A stretch of DNA of 64,000 nucleotides from Litoditis marina. Its lineage: Eukaryota > Nematoda > Chromadorea > Rhabditida > Rhabditidae. The notes below the pieces were generated by a model, which was not told where the DNA came from, did not search any database, and was given only the letters and a program-made list of their open reading frames with translations. Every line of letters begins with the position of its first letter. Position 1 is the stretch's first letter. A program made the translations under genes and the position numbers. This document shows, one piece after another, positions 37,261 through 51,100 of this stretch. The stretch covers positions 33,751,279 through 33,815,278 of the forward strand of contig OZ038434.1 in the NCBI GenBank assembly GCA_964036275.1, written 5' to 3'.

Positions 37261-39294
37261 TCTCTTCTACGGACCCCACCCCTCTACGGATACTTCTGTG
37301 TGATCATTGTCTCGGTTGTTATAATATGAATAAAAAAAAGTAACACGTTATATAGTCGGTGTTACGAAATATGGAAATTAGCCAAACGTCCCTCAGTACA
37401 TAGTAGGTTTCATAACCAGGTTTTTCTAAGGTTGGTTTTGCACTTTCGCAAAGTATTTACTTTTGAAAACATATGGTCAATCTACTCAATTTTATATCCA
37501 GGTATATGTAGGTTGAACTTGTACTTCTGTAGAACAACCTGTTTACTTTTTGTAATTGTGTTACCTTCTCTAGTACACCTTATGAAATAATAATAATAAT
37601 AATAAAAAGTTCATTCGCATAGGTTAAACACAGTACAAATTATGAAAGTAAATAAGGTAAAGCTCTCCCCATCAAATACGGTTAAGCTCAGATCTAACGA
37701 TTGAACTAGGAATATTTATGAAAGAAAGAATGACCATTTTCCTCTACCCAAGAAGAAGTCCAGCGAGGTCGGTTATCTTTGGTTGCTATTGTATAGTCTG
37801 TTTCACGCAACAATAGCCCTCTACAGTAATCTGCTCAAACTTCTAAGTCACTATTTTGTATATTAGTGTTTTTGGATGGTTTCTAAGTTCTGGTAGTGTT
37901 TTCTGTATGTGTACTACTACACACCTTGATAGTTTGGAACCAAAATAATGTACTATTCATTAGAAAACCCCTTCTGACAATTTGACGGATTACTGTAGAA
38001 GGACATCGATTGGTGAAACGAACTATACCCGTTACTTCTGTGAACGGGTTACGTTCGAGAAAGCATTTCTCCTACAGGTTTCACCAGTTTCATTGCTTTC
38101 ACGGCATTATACATTCGTCTCGTATATTGTTAGTCAATTGCACAGTCAAATGGAACAGGGGCAATACAGTATAACTGAGAAATGTGCAATGACAATGTGC
38201 ACGATTCCTCATTAGAATGCTAACTTCACGTGACTATTCAACTTACTTTCAAAATACCGTAATACGTACATTTCCGAGTTGCAATATGGATTTCTGAAGA
38301 AAATATAATGGTTTATTTGAAAATAAATGGTTTCGCGTTTCCATCACAAACACTGGTTCCGAAATCTGACATTTGCCCTGAGGGTTCAATATTTGTCCAC
38401 GGAATTCCGGAACTGTTCCGATGTCTGCAGTCACTTTTCTATTGCTTGATCAAATCATTGATATGGGTACCCTGTATACTTTGTTTTACACCACCGTCCT
38501 CTTCTACAGTATAATTAAGTTAGAACTCTCAGCCAATTCTTCGATCTGTGAGGGCGAAAGTGCAAAAGTTGAAATGTATGCATTATACTGCACCATTTTG
38601 TGCACATACAACCGAAATTGATAGAACAAGTGAGAGAACAAGTGTCAGAAAAGTTTAGAAACTTGTTTTATCTCGTAGAAACGAAAAAAACTGGGGTTTG
38701 TCCGAATTAATCCGTTTTTAGCGAGTTCAGATTGCTAAAACAAACAAAAAAATCTTCGAATTTGCAATTTGCTGCAGCATCTTCGGTATTCATGCAGGTC
38801 TAATGTATAGATCCAAGTATTTGAATCTTTCTGGAATGTTTTTTGATGATTTTCTAATGATGGTCTCCATATTTCTGTTTACGAGTTGATTTTGTGATTT
38901 AAACAAGTTATTTGTCTTTCTGGAAGACTAAATTGTTGTGCATAGATCAATACTTGGTCTTTCTGTGAGCAATCGTAGTATTTGCGCAAGTCGTTCAAAG
39001 TGAACCACCAACACAAAACATAGCAACGCGGACACCTTTGTCACATTTCTAACCTATGTATTGTATTGGTTGTACTTTTATGTTCGCATCAACAAAGATT
39101 GTTTATTCCTTTTTTGTAGTTTGCTATCGTTCAATTTGTTCGAATTTCGTAGGTTACGGTTTGTTTAGAGATCAAACTACACCAAAACTTAGGACGTTGC
39201 CGGTAGTCGTTGGTCGAATGGCGTAAGGATACGTGATAAACAGCGGCAGTGCCTTCTTTCTTGTTCCCGCTGTGTCCATAGTTCGATCCTTTAT

Positions 39295-39530
39295 AGTCTG
39301 TTTCACCAATCGATGTACTACTACAGTAATCCGTCAATTATTCAAGGTGGTGTTTTCTAATGAAAAAGTCAATATTTTGGTTTCAAATTTTTAGAGTTAG
39401 TAGTAGTAAACATGCAGAAGACATATATCAACATTTTGAGGAGTTCTGAGTGCGCTCTTATACCAAACTTTGACCTGGAAGAGGTAGCAGATTACTGTAG
39501 TGGGTTATAAGTGGGTGGAACAAACTATAC
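39295..39530. mobile_element. GTTTCACCAATCGATGT foldback element (representative)
   Basis: It begins TATAGTCTGTTTCACC and ends GTGGGTGGAACAAACTATA, with CTACAGTAATCCGTCA arms. Other copies lie at 19326-19563, 37795-38032 and 51673-51906. The ACTATA ends are shared with the CTACTGAGACTCC and CACTGAGACC families, so all three are probably one superfamily moved by the same transposase. Confidence 0.75.
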
Positions 39531-42500
39531 CTTTTCCCAAAAATAGCAACTTAAAACGTGCATCGAGATCTAACTACAACAAAGATTCGGTAACTTCTGT
39601 GTCTGTAGTTTGATCACGTTACTTTTCGGTACAATCCCGTAAATGAGACATGTATCGGAATCAAAGTAGAACAAAAATCAGATATTTTTCCAGACGGCTT
39701 AGTCCATGGTAAAATGCCGTAATGCTACGTGATAAATATCCACGGTGTCTTCTTTTATCTTTTCGTTGTGTATATAGTTAGATCCCGTTGATTCTAGGTC
39801 GAGCTTTGTAAATGAGGCATGTATCGAGATCTAACTACATCATACTCGAGATCAAACTCATTTGGAGATTTGGAGTGCCACATACTATGTGGAAGTCACG
39901 TGTTAAATCTCGAATAAATCTATTCTATTCTATATACAGCAAATATTTGGGTCATCTCTTGAATGGCCAGATTGTTGAGCTCAAACGTGACTTTTTTGTA
40001 ACATCCTGACACGGTGCCTGGTTTAGTCCTTGGTCTGATGGCGTAAAAGGAAGAGTACGTGATAAATACCCTCCGTGTCTTCTTCCTTGTTCGCCGTTTG
40101 TGCGGTGCCATTGCGTACAACTGTGTCCACTCCGCGCGAGCCTCAACGCACACAATAGCAGTTGGCTCGCGGATTGTAATCAAAACATTTTCCGTCACAC
40201 GCTCATTGTCTTGACCTCGGCAGTCATCAGCGTCTTCCAAAGCGAGCGCATACGGTGTGTTTTACTATTTTGCTATGTTTGTAGTTTGATTCCGTTGCTT
40301 TCCGGTCGAATTTTGGTAATGAGGCGTGTATCGAGATCAAACTATATCTCAGACTGTGTTACACCTTGTTCAGTTTCTGATCGTACTTTCGTGACAACTA
40401 TTATTATACATTGTGTTACTGTACTCGTTACCGCATTGTGTTCATATTTCATTCTGTGACTGTATTATCCAATGTCGTGTCTCAACTTCTGATTTCTTCC
40501 TACTTTTCATTTCTATTTTTCATATTTTCACGCTCTCATATGCGTAATAAATCATCATCATCATCAGACAACTGTTGTTTACCCTATATGATCGCACCTC
40601 AAAAAGCAAGCGCATGCGATGTATGTTGCCCTATCTCGTTGTCTGTACTTTGCTCCTGTTGCTTTTCTAGATGGTTCTTGTTCTGAAGTTTCCACTGAGG
40701 GATTGGAAAGTCTCAGAAAAACAGCCTTCGGAATGCTCGAATATGTACTGTGTAAGAAGTAACCAAATCATTGTTGTAGTTTGTAGTGTGATCTCAAAAC
40801 ATGCGATCCTCCACGAATTTTACCGAAAAGCAACGGGATCAAACTAAAAACACAGCTAAGTAGATCAGTACCAAACAGTACCAAAACTATGAAGTACCAG
40901 AATGTTTTTAAATGTACCAAAAAGCCTCTAAAAGTATCAAAACTGACAGTACCAAAATGTTTCCTACCCTCACTGTCATACCCCGGTTTTGTGGCTAATC
41001 TCATTCTCAAACAGATTGCCCCCAAGAAACCCACATTTATGCACACAAAACGCATCGCGATCGGGTTTCAGCTTAGGATTACTGTATGTTTAGAGCAGAC
41101 TATGTTACGTCGTACTCAGTTTGAACTGGGTTACGCATAGGTGAACTCTGGGCTACTTTACCTTTTGTATCGATTCGTCTCAATTTTGTTTACATCAAAT
41201 ACTAATAATAATCGGAGACTAAATTCTGTCTTCTATCGTAAAATAGTGACTACGATCATTTTCTAATTGTATGATCAAATATGTTGCGTCTCGCTCGCAC
41301 TCAAATTGATCCCATTTTGAAAGTTGTGTGGAACTGGTTGGTTTTATCTATTTCACTTCAAGAGCTTCAAAGCATTTTATTATAGTTATCATTATTACCT
41401 TTTTCAAACGTGAACTCGAAAAAGTATATTCTTCATAAACTTATCCAGCAAACTTATCCTCCTCTTTTGTGCCCCGATGCAATATTTCACACAATCTTTT
41501 TCACGCAGCCTCAAAGCTTCATAAAGTGACCAAAAATGCCTATATTTGGGAGAAAGTGCACTAATGGCATTTTTACGTTTTTCGTGACTTTTCCTCACAT
41601 TTAGCTGAATAGGTATAGTTCGTTTCATTCTCACTGAGACCCATTGGCATCGTGCCAAGATTTTCGGATGACTATTTCTCAGAGCACACGTAAGTATTCT
41701 AAGAAATTTCATTATTTACGCGTTCTTATGGAACTGAACATTTGCTAACAGAGATGTTCAGTTAGTTAGTGAACTCCTAAATGGTGAAAAACAGCCTGGA
41801 AAATGCATTGGCACGCTGCCAAGTCTCAGTAGGAATGACCGGAACTATATAATAAGGTTGTCGTTGGGTATCGAACCGATCGATTGTTCTTCCCTACCTC
41901 AAAGCTTCACAAAATGACCGAGAAAGTACAAATTAAGGAAATGGTGCACAAATTTTCACGTTTCACGTGACTTTCACGTGACTTTCATCTTGAATTCCGT
42001 GTAATAGGTATAATAAAGGAGGTCGTTGGGTAGCAAACCGATTGATTGTTCTCACTAAGCAAACATGTTTTAGTTGGGGCCCACGTTTTACCCGCCATGA
42101 GTCACAAGTCATATTGAGTTCGATTACATTTTGGGCTATCTTATAGTTCTCCTCAATCATACGTGCACGTCTACAGTACTCATTTCAAATCATCAGTCAG
42201 TTTTGCATTATAGTTCTTCTCAATCTTACGTGGACTCCTACAGTACTAATAAGACTTTCAGTTTCATTCGACCTCGTAAATGTTATCGATAAGATAGAAA
42301 AGTTTTGTTTTCGACTTCTCTATTGAATCGAGTTTTTCGGCAACAACACTTTTTAGACGTTAGCTTGCCGCCTACAAACCTGGGCTATATGTTTGTCGTT
42401 TGACTTAGATGTTTGGAATATTTTGCTGAATAATGGGGAACTTTTTGTAATTCAGTCTTGGCTCACGCTCTACCCGGCATCATGAAGTCACAAGTCATTC

Positions 42501-43477
42501 ATTGAGGTCGATCACATTTTGGGCTCTCTCATTGTTCTTGCCAATCTCACGTAAATTTCTACAGTATGAATGTGAAAGTTCTATTGAGACCATATTTTTG
42601 AAATTCTTCATCGGGGGTTTTCGGCAACAATACAGTGTAGACCGTTACTTGAACAAGTTATTCAAGAAAAAAATTATTTTAGTGCGAACTCTTCAACGTG
42701 TACTTTTTGCCAATTTCCAATGTCTTTTTTTCTGAAACAAGCTTCAAGTTGGTCGCAACTATTTTCGAACAATTATTGTTGTTATAGGGAGTCAGACTAG
42801 TACATGTACTAATCATTTTGTAGAATTGAACTCAATGAAGTTTTGGTGTTTATACTGCAGAATCTCTTAGTTCTTAGTGGGATTGAAAAGCACATATAAC
42901 TCTATTCTGGCTCAGTTATTGTTACATTGAGCTTTGAAGTCAACCCATTTTTGACCATCTTTTAGTTCTCGTAACTTCTACGTAGACCTCCACAGTATGA
43001 ATGTCAGAGTTCTATTGAGATCATTTTATAGCAAGTTTTTCATCGTACCGAACTTTTCGCAACAATCTGACTACTGAGAGATAGTTTGAAAGAAGGAAGA
43101 TCAGAAAGAAATGAAAATATTTGTCCACCCCCTCAACGCGTATGTTTTTGTGTTGAGAACACACTTCTTTCTCCTTCCTTGAGCGAAGTTTTGTTTTCGC
43201 CGCAAAAACTGTGTTTGTTTTACGTATTTTGTTTGTGCAATGACTAAGCACATCTTGATAGTATCTCAAAGACACATTTTATGTTTCTCAGATATAAATT
43301 ATGTTTCAACTCTGATGTAAAAATGTACTGTATATAATAGTCTGCCGTTCACAAACACATGTTCTCGTAACGAACTGTTGGCGAAGGCTGTATCGGCTAA
43401 TATGTTGTAGCTGGTTCGAGCCCCGCGTGAAGCAGGATATTTATGGGTTTATTATAACGTTCTATTGTCTGAGTACG

Positions 43478-43640
43478 TATGCTTGAAGATCCCGCCACCT
43501 TCACCCCATCCTGCGTCTCATCCAACACACGCTATTTCTCTGCTCTTACATCCCACCGGGATGTAAGAGACGAGAAATAGTGAGGCAGAGCGTGAGACGC
43601 AGGAAGGGATTAAGATGCCGGTATCTTCTAGCATACGTAC
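43478..43640. mobile_element. GCATACGTAC hairpin element
   Basis: An almost perfect palindrome: CTGCTCTTACATCCCACCGGGATGTAAGAG in two arms around the centre, CTGCGTCTC outer arms, and GTACGTATGCTTGAAGAT against ATCTTCTAGCATACGTAC at the ends. Other copies: 48416-48592 and 51187-51347. Confidence 0.8.
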
Positions 43641-44404
43641 TATGGTGTCACATATATCCCACCTAAGTACAGCCATCCAGGTGCCACAGCGAAGTTATGG
43701 AAATGGTCTAATCTGTAGGGCGAACAAACATTTCTCCGAACCTCGCCAAAACTGGTCGTTCAGCTATTTTCTATTTGATTTTCCAATTGTGAGCAGTCCA
43801 TTAATGTTAGTAAAGTGAAGGTCTTCACAGAACAATTTGAATTCAGAATTTAAAGCAGTAACATTGACATTGTTCTCACTTATGATCTACGTATGGAGAG
43901 AAAACGTTACTTGTTCTCGAACGAGGCCCGAACTAAATTACCATATTCGACCCGATCTTTCAACTATGTATCACTGAGCATGATCAAGGTTCTACCAACT
44001 TTTCTGGGTACTATTTCAACCTATGATTATCGTATTCGCTTCTCACTGCAAGCTATATTGTTAGTCAATTGCACAGTCACGTGAAACATGTTAAACACAG
44101 AAGAACTCAGAAACGTGCAATGACAAAGTGCTCGATGCCTCATTAGAATGTTAAACTTACGCGACTATTCAATTCACTTCTGATATATTTAACTGTCTAC
44201 CACTGACTATGATTGAGGTTCTACCAACTTTTCTCGGCACTTTTTTCCACTTATGACTATAGATTTCACTTTTCCCAGCAAGCAATAGTTTGTTTCGCCG
44301 TGGTCTCTTGTGTACCTTACCGTCCTTATCTTGACTGCTTATCGATTCAAATCCGTGATTCGTCATTTCCCTAACATGGCATATTTATGGTGTATGCAAC
44401 ATGT

Positions 44405-45130
44405 ACTATAGGATTTGTCAAACCGTTGTGGACACCGTACCATCGATTTTGTATGGGGCGGGGTTTGGCGAGCGGCCAGTTCGTCTGCGTATCATTGATC
44501 TACACACTCTCTCAACTGCTGGCAAGTAATCAACAACCGCTCGCCCCGCATCGCTCAATCAATCGAACCCTCTGCTGTCTTTATTGAGAAAATGGCAACT
44601 ATAGACGTAAAATGTATAGTCACGTGAAGTTTCGAATGAGGAATCGTGCACTCTGTCATTGCACGTTTCTGAGTTGTGCTATGTTTAACACGTCTGTGCA
44701 GCTGACTAACAGTATAGCAACATTAGGTTCATGTGTTCTTTCAATCTCTTGTACTTCTCTATGGTATTCTACAAAGTTTGCTTGAATGTGACTGTACCCA
44801 CTATAGTTTGATTGTGTTGTCTTTCGAAAAAACAATCTGTGTACAATACAGGGAGAACCATCTGAGACTGTACCGAGATGAATTGTTGGAACTGTTGAGT
44901 TTTCGGCAAATTCATCTTTTTGAACTGCGTTTTATAGTCGCCATTTTCCCCATAAAGACAGCAGAGGGTTCAATTGATTGAGCGATGCGGGGCGAGCGGT
45001 CGTTGATTACTTGCCAACCGGCGAGAGAGTGTGTAGATCAATGATACGCAGACTGACTGGCCCCTCGCCAAACCCCACCCCTGACAAAATCGATGGTACG
45101 GTGTCCACAACGGTTTGACAAATCCTATAG
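44405..45130. repeat. Large inverted repeat with arms of about 197 bases, just upstream of the GT8 start
   Basis: Arms 44405-44604 and 44934-45130 are near-perfect reverse complements, from GGATTTGTCAAACCGTTGTG to GAGGGTTC. The loop of about 330 bases contains a TCACGTGA element. The right arm ends 62 bases before the GT8 ATG. Decayed relatives of the arm lie near 30760, 34740 and 52060. Confidence 0.85.
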
Positions 45131-45179
45131 AATGATTTATTCCGGTTCCGGCATTTTTATACATTTTCCAAATTGTTTC

Positions 45180-45194
45180 AATGCTTTTCAGATG
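45180..45194 (+). promoter_or_regulatory. Probable trans-splice acceptor and start of the GT8 gene
   Basis: ATGCTTTTCAG is followed immediately by the ATG that opens a clean signal peptide, leaving no room for a leader unless one is added by trans-splicing. The same zero-base spacing occurs at 32480, and a 26-base spacing at 60189. Confidence 0.45.
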
Positions 45195-48100
45195 TTTTCG
45201 CGGGTATTTTCCACATTCCTCATATTTTGCTGTGCCTGTTCATACGCGACATCGAACGCTTTCATATCTATCCTGTCTTCCGATAGTTTTTTGTTACCCG
45301 CTAAAATAGTCGGTGAGTATATGTTGTGAATTCACGTTTTGTTTCTTGAACTGTGGGATTTCAAGACTTGACTGGTTTTTATTGGAAGTTAACAGAAAAC
45401 TTGTCATTAGATGTTACCACGTAGATACTAAAGTGTTGCCTATTTTGAAAAAGGGGAAGAAAAAACTACAAGTTTAACGGAACCGAAAACCTTACTATAG
45501 GATTCGCTCCTCCCTCTGTGAAAACGCTGGCAGCTTAAAATACCGGAGAAGATGCAGGATAAAATACTGGTGTCGAATTAGCCTGCATCTCCTTATGAAT
45601 TTCAAACAGTACAGGCGACATTTGGCTGACTTCGGTATTTTGAGTTGCAAAATTGGCGAGTCCGGTATTTTATGTTGCAGCGGTTTTTCAGAGCAACATA
45701 GGTCAAATGCTCCTCGAGGGTTAGAGGTCACACCACAACAAATATTCGCTTCTTTTAGTTTGAAAAAGTTGCAGCGGTTTTTCAGAGCAACATAGGTCAA
45801 ATGCTCCTCGAGGGTTAGAGGTCACGCCACAACAAATATTCGCTTCTTTTAGTTTGAAAAAGTTGCAGCGGTTTTTCAGAGCAACATAGGTCAAATGCTC
45901 CTCGAGGGTTAGAGGTCACACCACAACAAATATTCGCTTCTTTTAGTTTGAAAAAGTTGCAGCGGTTTTTCAGAGCAACATAGGTCAAATGCTCCTCGAG
46001 GGTTAGAGGTCACACCACAACAAATATTCGCTTCTTTTAGTTTGAAAAAGTTGCAGCGGTTTTTCAGAGCAACATAGGTCAAATGCTCCTCGAGGGTTAG
46101 AGGTCACACCACAACAAATATTCGCTTCTTTTAGTTTGAAAACGTTGCAGCGGTTTTTCAGAGCAACATTGGTCAAATGCTCCTCGAGGGTTAGAGGTCA
46201 CGCCACAACAAATATTCGCTTCTTTTAGTTTGAAAAAGTTGCAGCGGTTTTTCAGAGCAACATAGGTCAAATGCTCCTCGAGGGTTAGAGGTCACACCAC
46301 AACAAATATTCGCTTCTTTTAGTTTGTAAAAGTTGCAGCGGTTTTTCAGAGCAACATAGGTCAAATGCTCCTCGAGGGTTAGAGGTCACGCCACAACCAA
46401 TATTCGCTTCTTTTAGTTTGAAAAAGTTGCAGCGGTTTTTCAGAGCAACATAGGTCAAATGCTCCTCGAGGGTTAGAGGTCACACCACAACAAATATTCG
46501 CTTCTTTTAGTTTGAAAAAGTTGCAGCGGTTTTTCAGAGCAACATAGGTCAAATGCTCCTCGAGGGTTAGAGGTCACGCCACAACAAATATTCCCTTCTT
46601 TTAGTTTGAACGTGTTCAATTGTTCTCAGTTTTCCTCAAATTACAATCAACGAGGTCAAACTACAAACATTATGGGAATTCAGAAGGTTTAAAGTTGAAA
46701 TTCATGAAATTAAACATTCCAGCCCACCGTCTTCAACTTCTCAACTCATCCATTCCCTTTATTCTACTGGTAACTGAGGATATCTCTCCCAGTACCATCG
46801 AAACCCTATCAGAAAGGGGCGTGGTCGTCAGACACATCCACAAAATAGACACACCGTACCTCAGCACGCATCCCGGAGCCAAGTTTGCGGTTAGTTGGTG
46901 ATTTTTTGACTATTCATGTTTTAGGCAAAATTTAATATCATTTCTGTTGTCACCTGTTAGGTTAGTATTTCATAGAGCAGACCTGGCGGCGTAGCAATCC
47001 CCACCAAAGTTCATGAGATCACCGCATGAGCTATTGGCACGAGCTTCTCATGAGATTCTATCGATTACTATGCTACAACATTGAGAGTTCACGAGTAGCT
47101 CATGAGGTATCTCATGAGAAACTCATATAAACTTCTAATGAGATTGGAGGGATTGCTACGCCGCCTGCCTAAAATTTCCCTCTGAAGGTTCTCTGATCGT
47201 TTTGTCGTTTGATCTTTGTGCGTTTCCGTAGTAATTAGCATGATTTGCTGTGTGTGCAGATCAAACGGCTCCTCTAGACAACTTTCATCGAGCCTAAGTT
47301 GAACCCGTCGTTACAGTACACCAAGAACCGGTTATGGTCCCTAACCGATTGCGAAACTCTGCTATACTCATAACAATTGAGAAGCTTGCAAACTTTCTGT
47401 ATGAAACTACTACTGGTCAAACTACAAACACATCAAAACCTATCGTTACCGTATCACATCGAAGCCCGTCCTTGCAGTACACCAAGATTCGGCTATGGTC
47501 CATGATCGAGTATGATAGTTTGTTCTACGTGTTTCATATTCCAAGTATCATTTGATGAGCTTGCAAACTTTCAGTAGAAAACTACACTGTTCAAACTACA
47601 AACACACCAAAACTTCCAATTACAGTACACCAAGATCCGGTTATGGTCCCTGATCGAGTACGACACCCTCTTCTATTTGGACTTGGACACCCTACCAGTG
47701 GGGAACTTGGCCGCAGCCTTTGACTGCGGCTCCTTTTGTGCTGTGTTCCGGCATTCGGACCTCTTCAATTGCGGGATTTTCGTAATGAAGCCGAACAAGA
47801 CGGTTGGTTTTATAGAATAATACAACATCTATCATTATACGTTCCTTTATAACATCCTTATTCATTCACGTTGCCAAGTTTGTTGATTTCCTAAACGTCG
47901 CTCCGTTACGAGGCGGTGGTGATCACACTTTTCATAATCATACACGTTTAGAGTTTTGTCCTGTTTATTTTCAAGAAGTATACCCTTTTTAACTTGTACC
48001 GCGATCCAACTAAACAACAAAAATTAAGTAACTCTTCTCTTAAGATGTGATAGATCCATAAGGACATGCTGCAGAAGTCGCAAGTAAATGTGTAGCGGGT

Positions 48101-51100
48101 GCCAAGTTTATAGAAGTTCGGCGCTCGACAGAATCGAACCTGCGAGGAAAAAATTGGTAGCTGCGTGCTAACCACTACGCTACAAAAGCTCGTTTACGCT
48201 GACGTTTCGAATCAGTCATGTGTTCGTACTCAGCGAAAACTGAGATATACAGTAGCATTCCGCCTTTTTGTTGGCGACGACTATAGTTCGCTCCCAAACT
48301 GTGAAACATCAATGTTTACCACGAGCTCGCGGCGTAAAATTGGTTCCAATCGGTCCTAGACTCTCCACCAAACCACACGTTTCAAGATACATGGAGTTAT
48401 TTTAAGCAAAACTGTGTACGTATGCTTATGAAGATCTGGCACCTACTTCCCACTATGCGTATCCTCAAACACATACGCTATTTCTTTGCTCTTACATCCC
48501 GCCGGGATAGGACTGGCGCGAAATAGTAAGGCAGAGAGAGAGATAGACGCAGGATGGGATGAAGGTGCCGGGATCTTCTAGCATACTCAGGCATGTTTGT
48601 AGTTTGATCCTCTCATTCCTATTTACAGATCTACGAGGACATGCTGGAGAAGTCCGGTACATTGGAGTCGTACGACGGCGGCGACCAGGGCTTCTTCAAC
48701 AGCTATTTCTCGAATCTCAAATACGCCCCAATGTTCAATGACGGCGAGCTGGACCATCAGAAGTACACGGCGACGGAGAGGAAGTGGGTTCAGTTGTTCA
48801 GAGAATCAAAATCTCGAAATGAGGAAACTCAACATACGAAAATTTGCGATCACCGTAATAAAAAAAACAGGGAAAATGAGTGCAGTTTCACTCAACGGCT
48901 CAAAGGCACCGTTAAATGGATATTTCATTTCTGAACTATAATAATTTAATAATAATTTATTGCTCATATATAAATGGCAGAACAAATTGTAACGTGTTAT
49001 GATGACGATTATACATGAACTTATGTAAAAGAGAAAATAAAAATACCGAGGATGGAGAGATATTAAATCTGGGGGATTCAGAAATATTGATGCAGCTGAT
49101 GAAAAAGGAGAGAAGAAAGAGAAATATCACATATAAAGGTTTTTCATACGAGAAGCAGGGATGATCTTGTAGTCGTACAACTCATTGTACTTGATAATGA
49201 AGGTAGTTCTGAAGTAAGGCGGAACAACGAAAACATAATAGTCCTCAACAGATGCGTTAGGAAACTGTTCACAATGAGAGTGTACTTCTTCACAATAGCG
49301 AGCAATTCTCTCAAGCTGACTGGGATACAATGTTGGTGGAACATGGTGTTTGTAGAAATTATCGAATGAACCGGGAGCAGGGATAGAGATTGGATCATCA
49401 GTTGGAGGGGATTCAGAAGGAGTTGGACAAGTATTATGTTCAGATGAAATGACTTGAGGAGAATCACATGTAGCTGAGGGAGAAGTAATAATGACAGAAC
49501 TTCTACTTTCTTCAACTACCTCCATTTCTGTCTGAAGATTTGTGTCGGCTGGACTTGGCAGGATTGTAGTTTGGTCGGTGACCTCAGCTCGGGCGGCGTC
49601 TCGTTTCGATTGTCTGGCGAGGAATCCGGCCTTTCGCTGTTCCGGGGTCTCGAACTTCCGCACATGAAAAGTTGACATAGAATCTTCGGATTTCATAGCA
49701 GTAGAAAGATCAATCAGACGAGGAAACGGAATACCATCTTTGACCGAAACTTTGAGTGGGCGAGGTAAACCATCTTGACGAGGTTTACCCAAACGGTGTA
49801 GAATAGAGATATTAGATGGAGAAACGAACACCAAATTGAAAATTGCATTCACCTTTCTCTTTGTTGAAGAATCCTCTGGTAGGCCATAAATAGTGAGACA
49901 TCGACGATCATTGAAACGGTGAAGTTCAGCTTGAATAATGGTGGGCAGGGATTTGGTCAGACTGTCGAGTTTGGAGTTGAGTGATTTTATTTCACTCAAA
50001 ATGGTAGAAAAATGGGTTCGAGATGGTACCATTTTTGGACGAGGCGATGGCATAATAATCAATCGAGAGGGGTCACCTCACACGACCGAGACAAGGGGTG
50101 GAATGAACTATGGATTAGGAAGTGGGTTCAGTTCACAAGATTTGATTTTGTTAACATAAAAATGGGTTTTTCATGTGTGAATCAGATTTTGAGATCCACG
50201 AAGAGTTTTTTTTCCAAATGCTATAGTGAGTGCCAAATTTATAAATTTCTGTCTCTCGCAGGAATCGAACCTGCGAGCAAAAGTTTCGTAGCAGAGCGCC
50301 AACCACTGCGCTATTGGAGCACATAATGGGCAAGCGTTGGAATCGAAGAAATGTGTGCGTACACAGCGGAAAGTCAGATATACAGTACCCTCCCGCCTTT
50401 CCGTTGGCAACGACTATAGCTCAAGTAATATTTTTCAGACTCTCCGCAGCCTATAACTACGACATTGGAATGTACTACCTAAATAATGGACGGAAGTTGG
50501 TGACACCGAAAATCATTCATTTCACCATGGGACCATTGAAGCCTTGGGTCTGGTGGACCTATCCTCTATTCGATCTCAATCGATACTGGCTCGACGCGAG
50601 GTACTTTATTGGTTTTGGTTACATTATCGACTTTCTCTTGTGTATTGAATTTTTCGGTTTGACGCAAGATAGATATTGATTTGCATCTTTCATTGATTTT
50701 CCTGACTAGACGCGTAGGTTATTGATTTTTGTTAATGTTGATTTTTGGGCTGTAGTTTGTAGTTTGTATTCAGTGCTGAACGGAATGATAATGTCACGTA
50801 AAACCTACACGTTTCTCTCACGTAATTCATGGCGTTTCCTCTATGTTTCTTCCGCAAATACATAAACTGATTTTTTTGTTTGGATTTTAATGTGGTGAAG
50901 CACCGAAGTAACTTTTTCCCACTCCGCATTTTTCTCGTTCTCTGAGTACGTATAGTCTTTTCCATTCCTACTGAGACTCCTACAGTAAGATTTCGGAACT
51001 TCCAAGCCTTTTTTCTCACTTATTTTTGATCGGAGAAATTGAGGATTTTCGTACCTTATTCTCCTTCTCAGGTAGAGTGAATATAAGAGAGCATTTTCCA

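Larger units (their letters stand above)
35219..45191. other. 10 kb gene-poor region
   Basis: No supported exon. It contains an ACTCGAAA array, a class II tRNA-like repeat, at least seven GTAGTTTGATC foldbacks, several TATAGT-ended foldbacks and the large inverted repeat at its right edge. The region 42100-43100 repeats GTTCTC(C/G)(T/A)CAATC(T/A)(T/C)ACGT-type words with no recognised function. Confidence 0.5.

Noticed and set aside
40100..40686. Frames of 90-119 codons in the 40 kb region
   Set aside because: They cross GTAGTTTGATC foldbacks, lack coding bias and have no splice-site support.
45674..46613. CRISPR-like regular repeats
   Set aside because: Units are contiguous with no unique spacers, and the genome is eukaryotic. 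It is a tandem satellite.
50240..50325. Functional tRNA gene
   Set aside because: A and B boxes are good, but the anticodon and acceptor stems do not pair, and several diverged copies share the same non-tRNA flanks.
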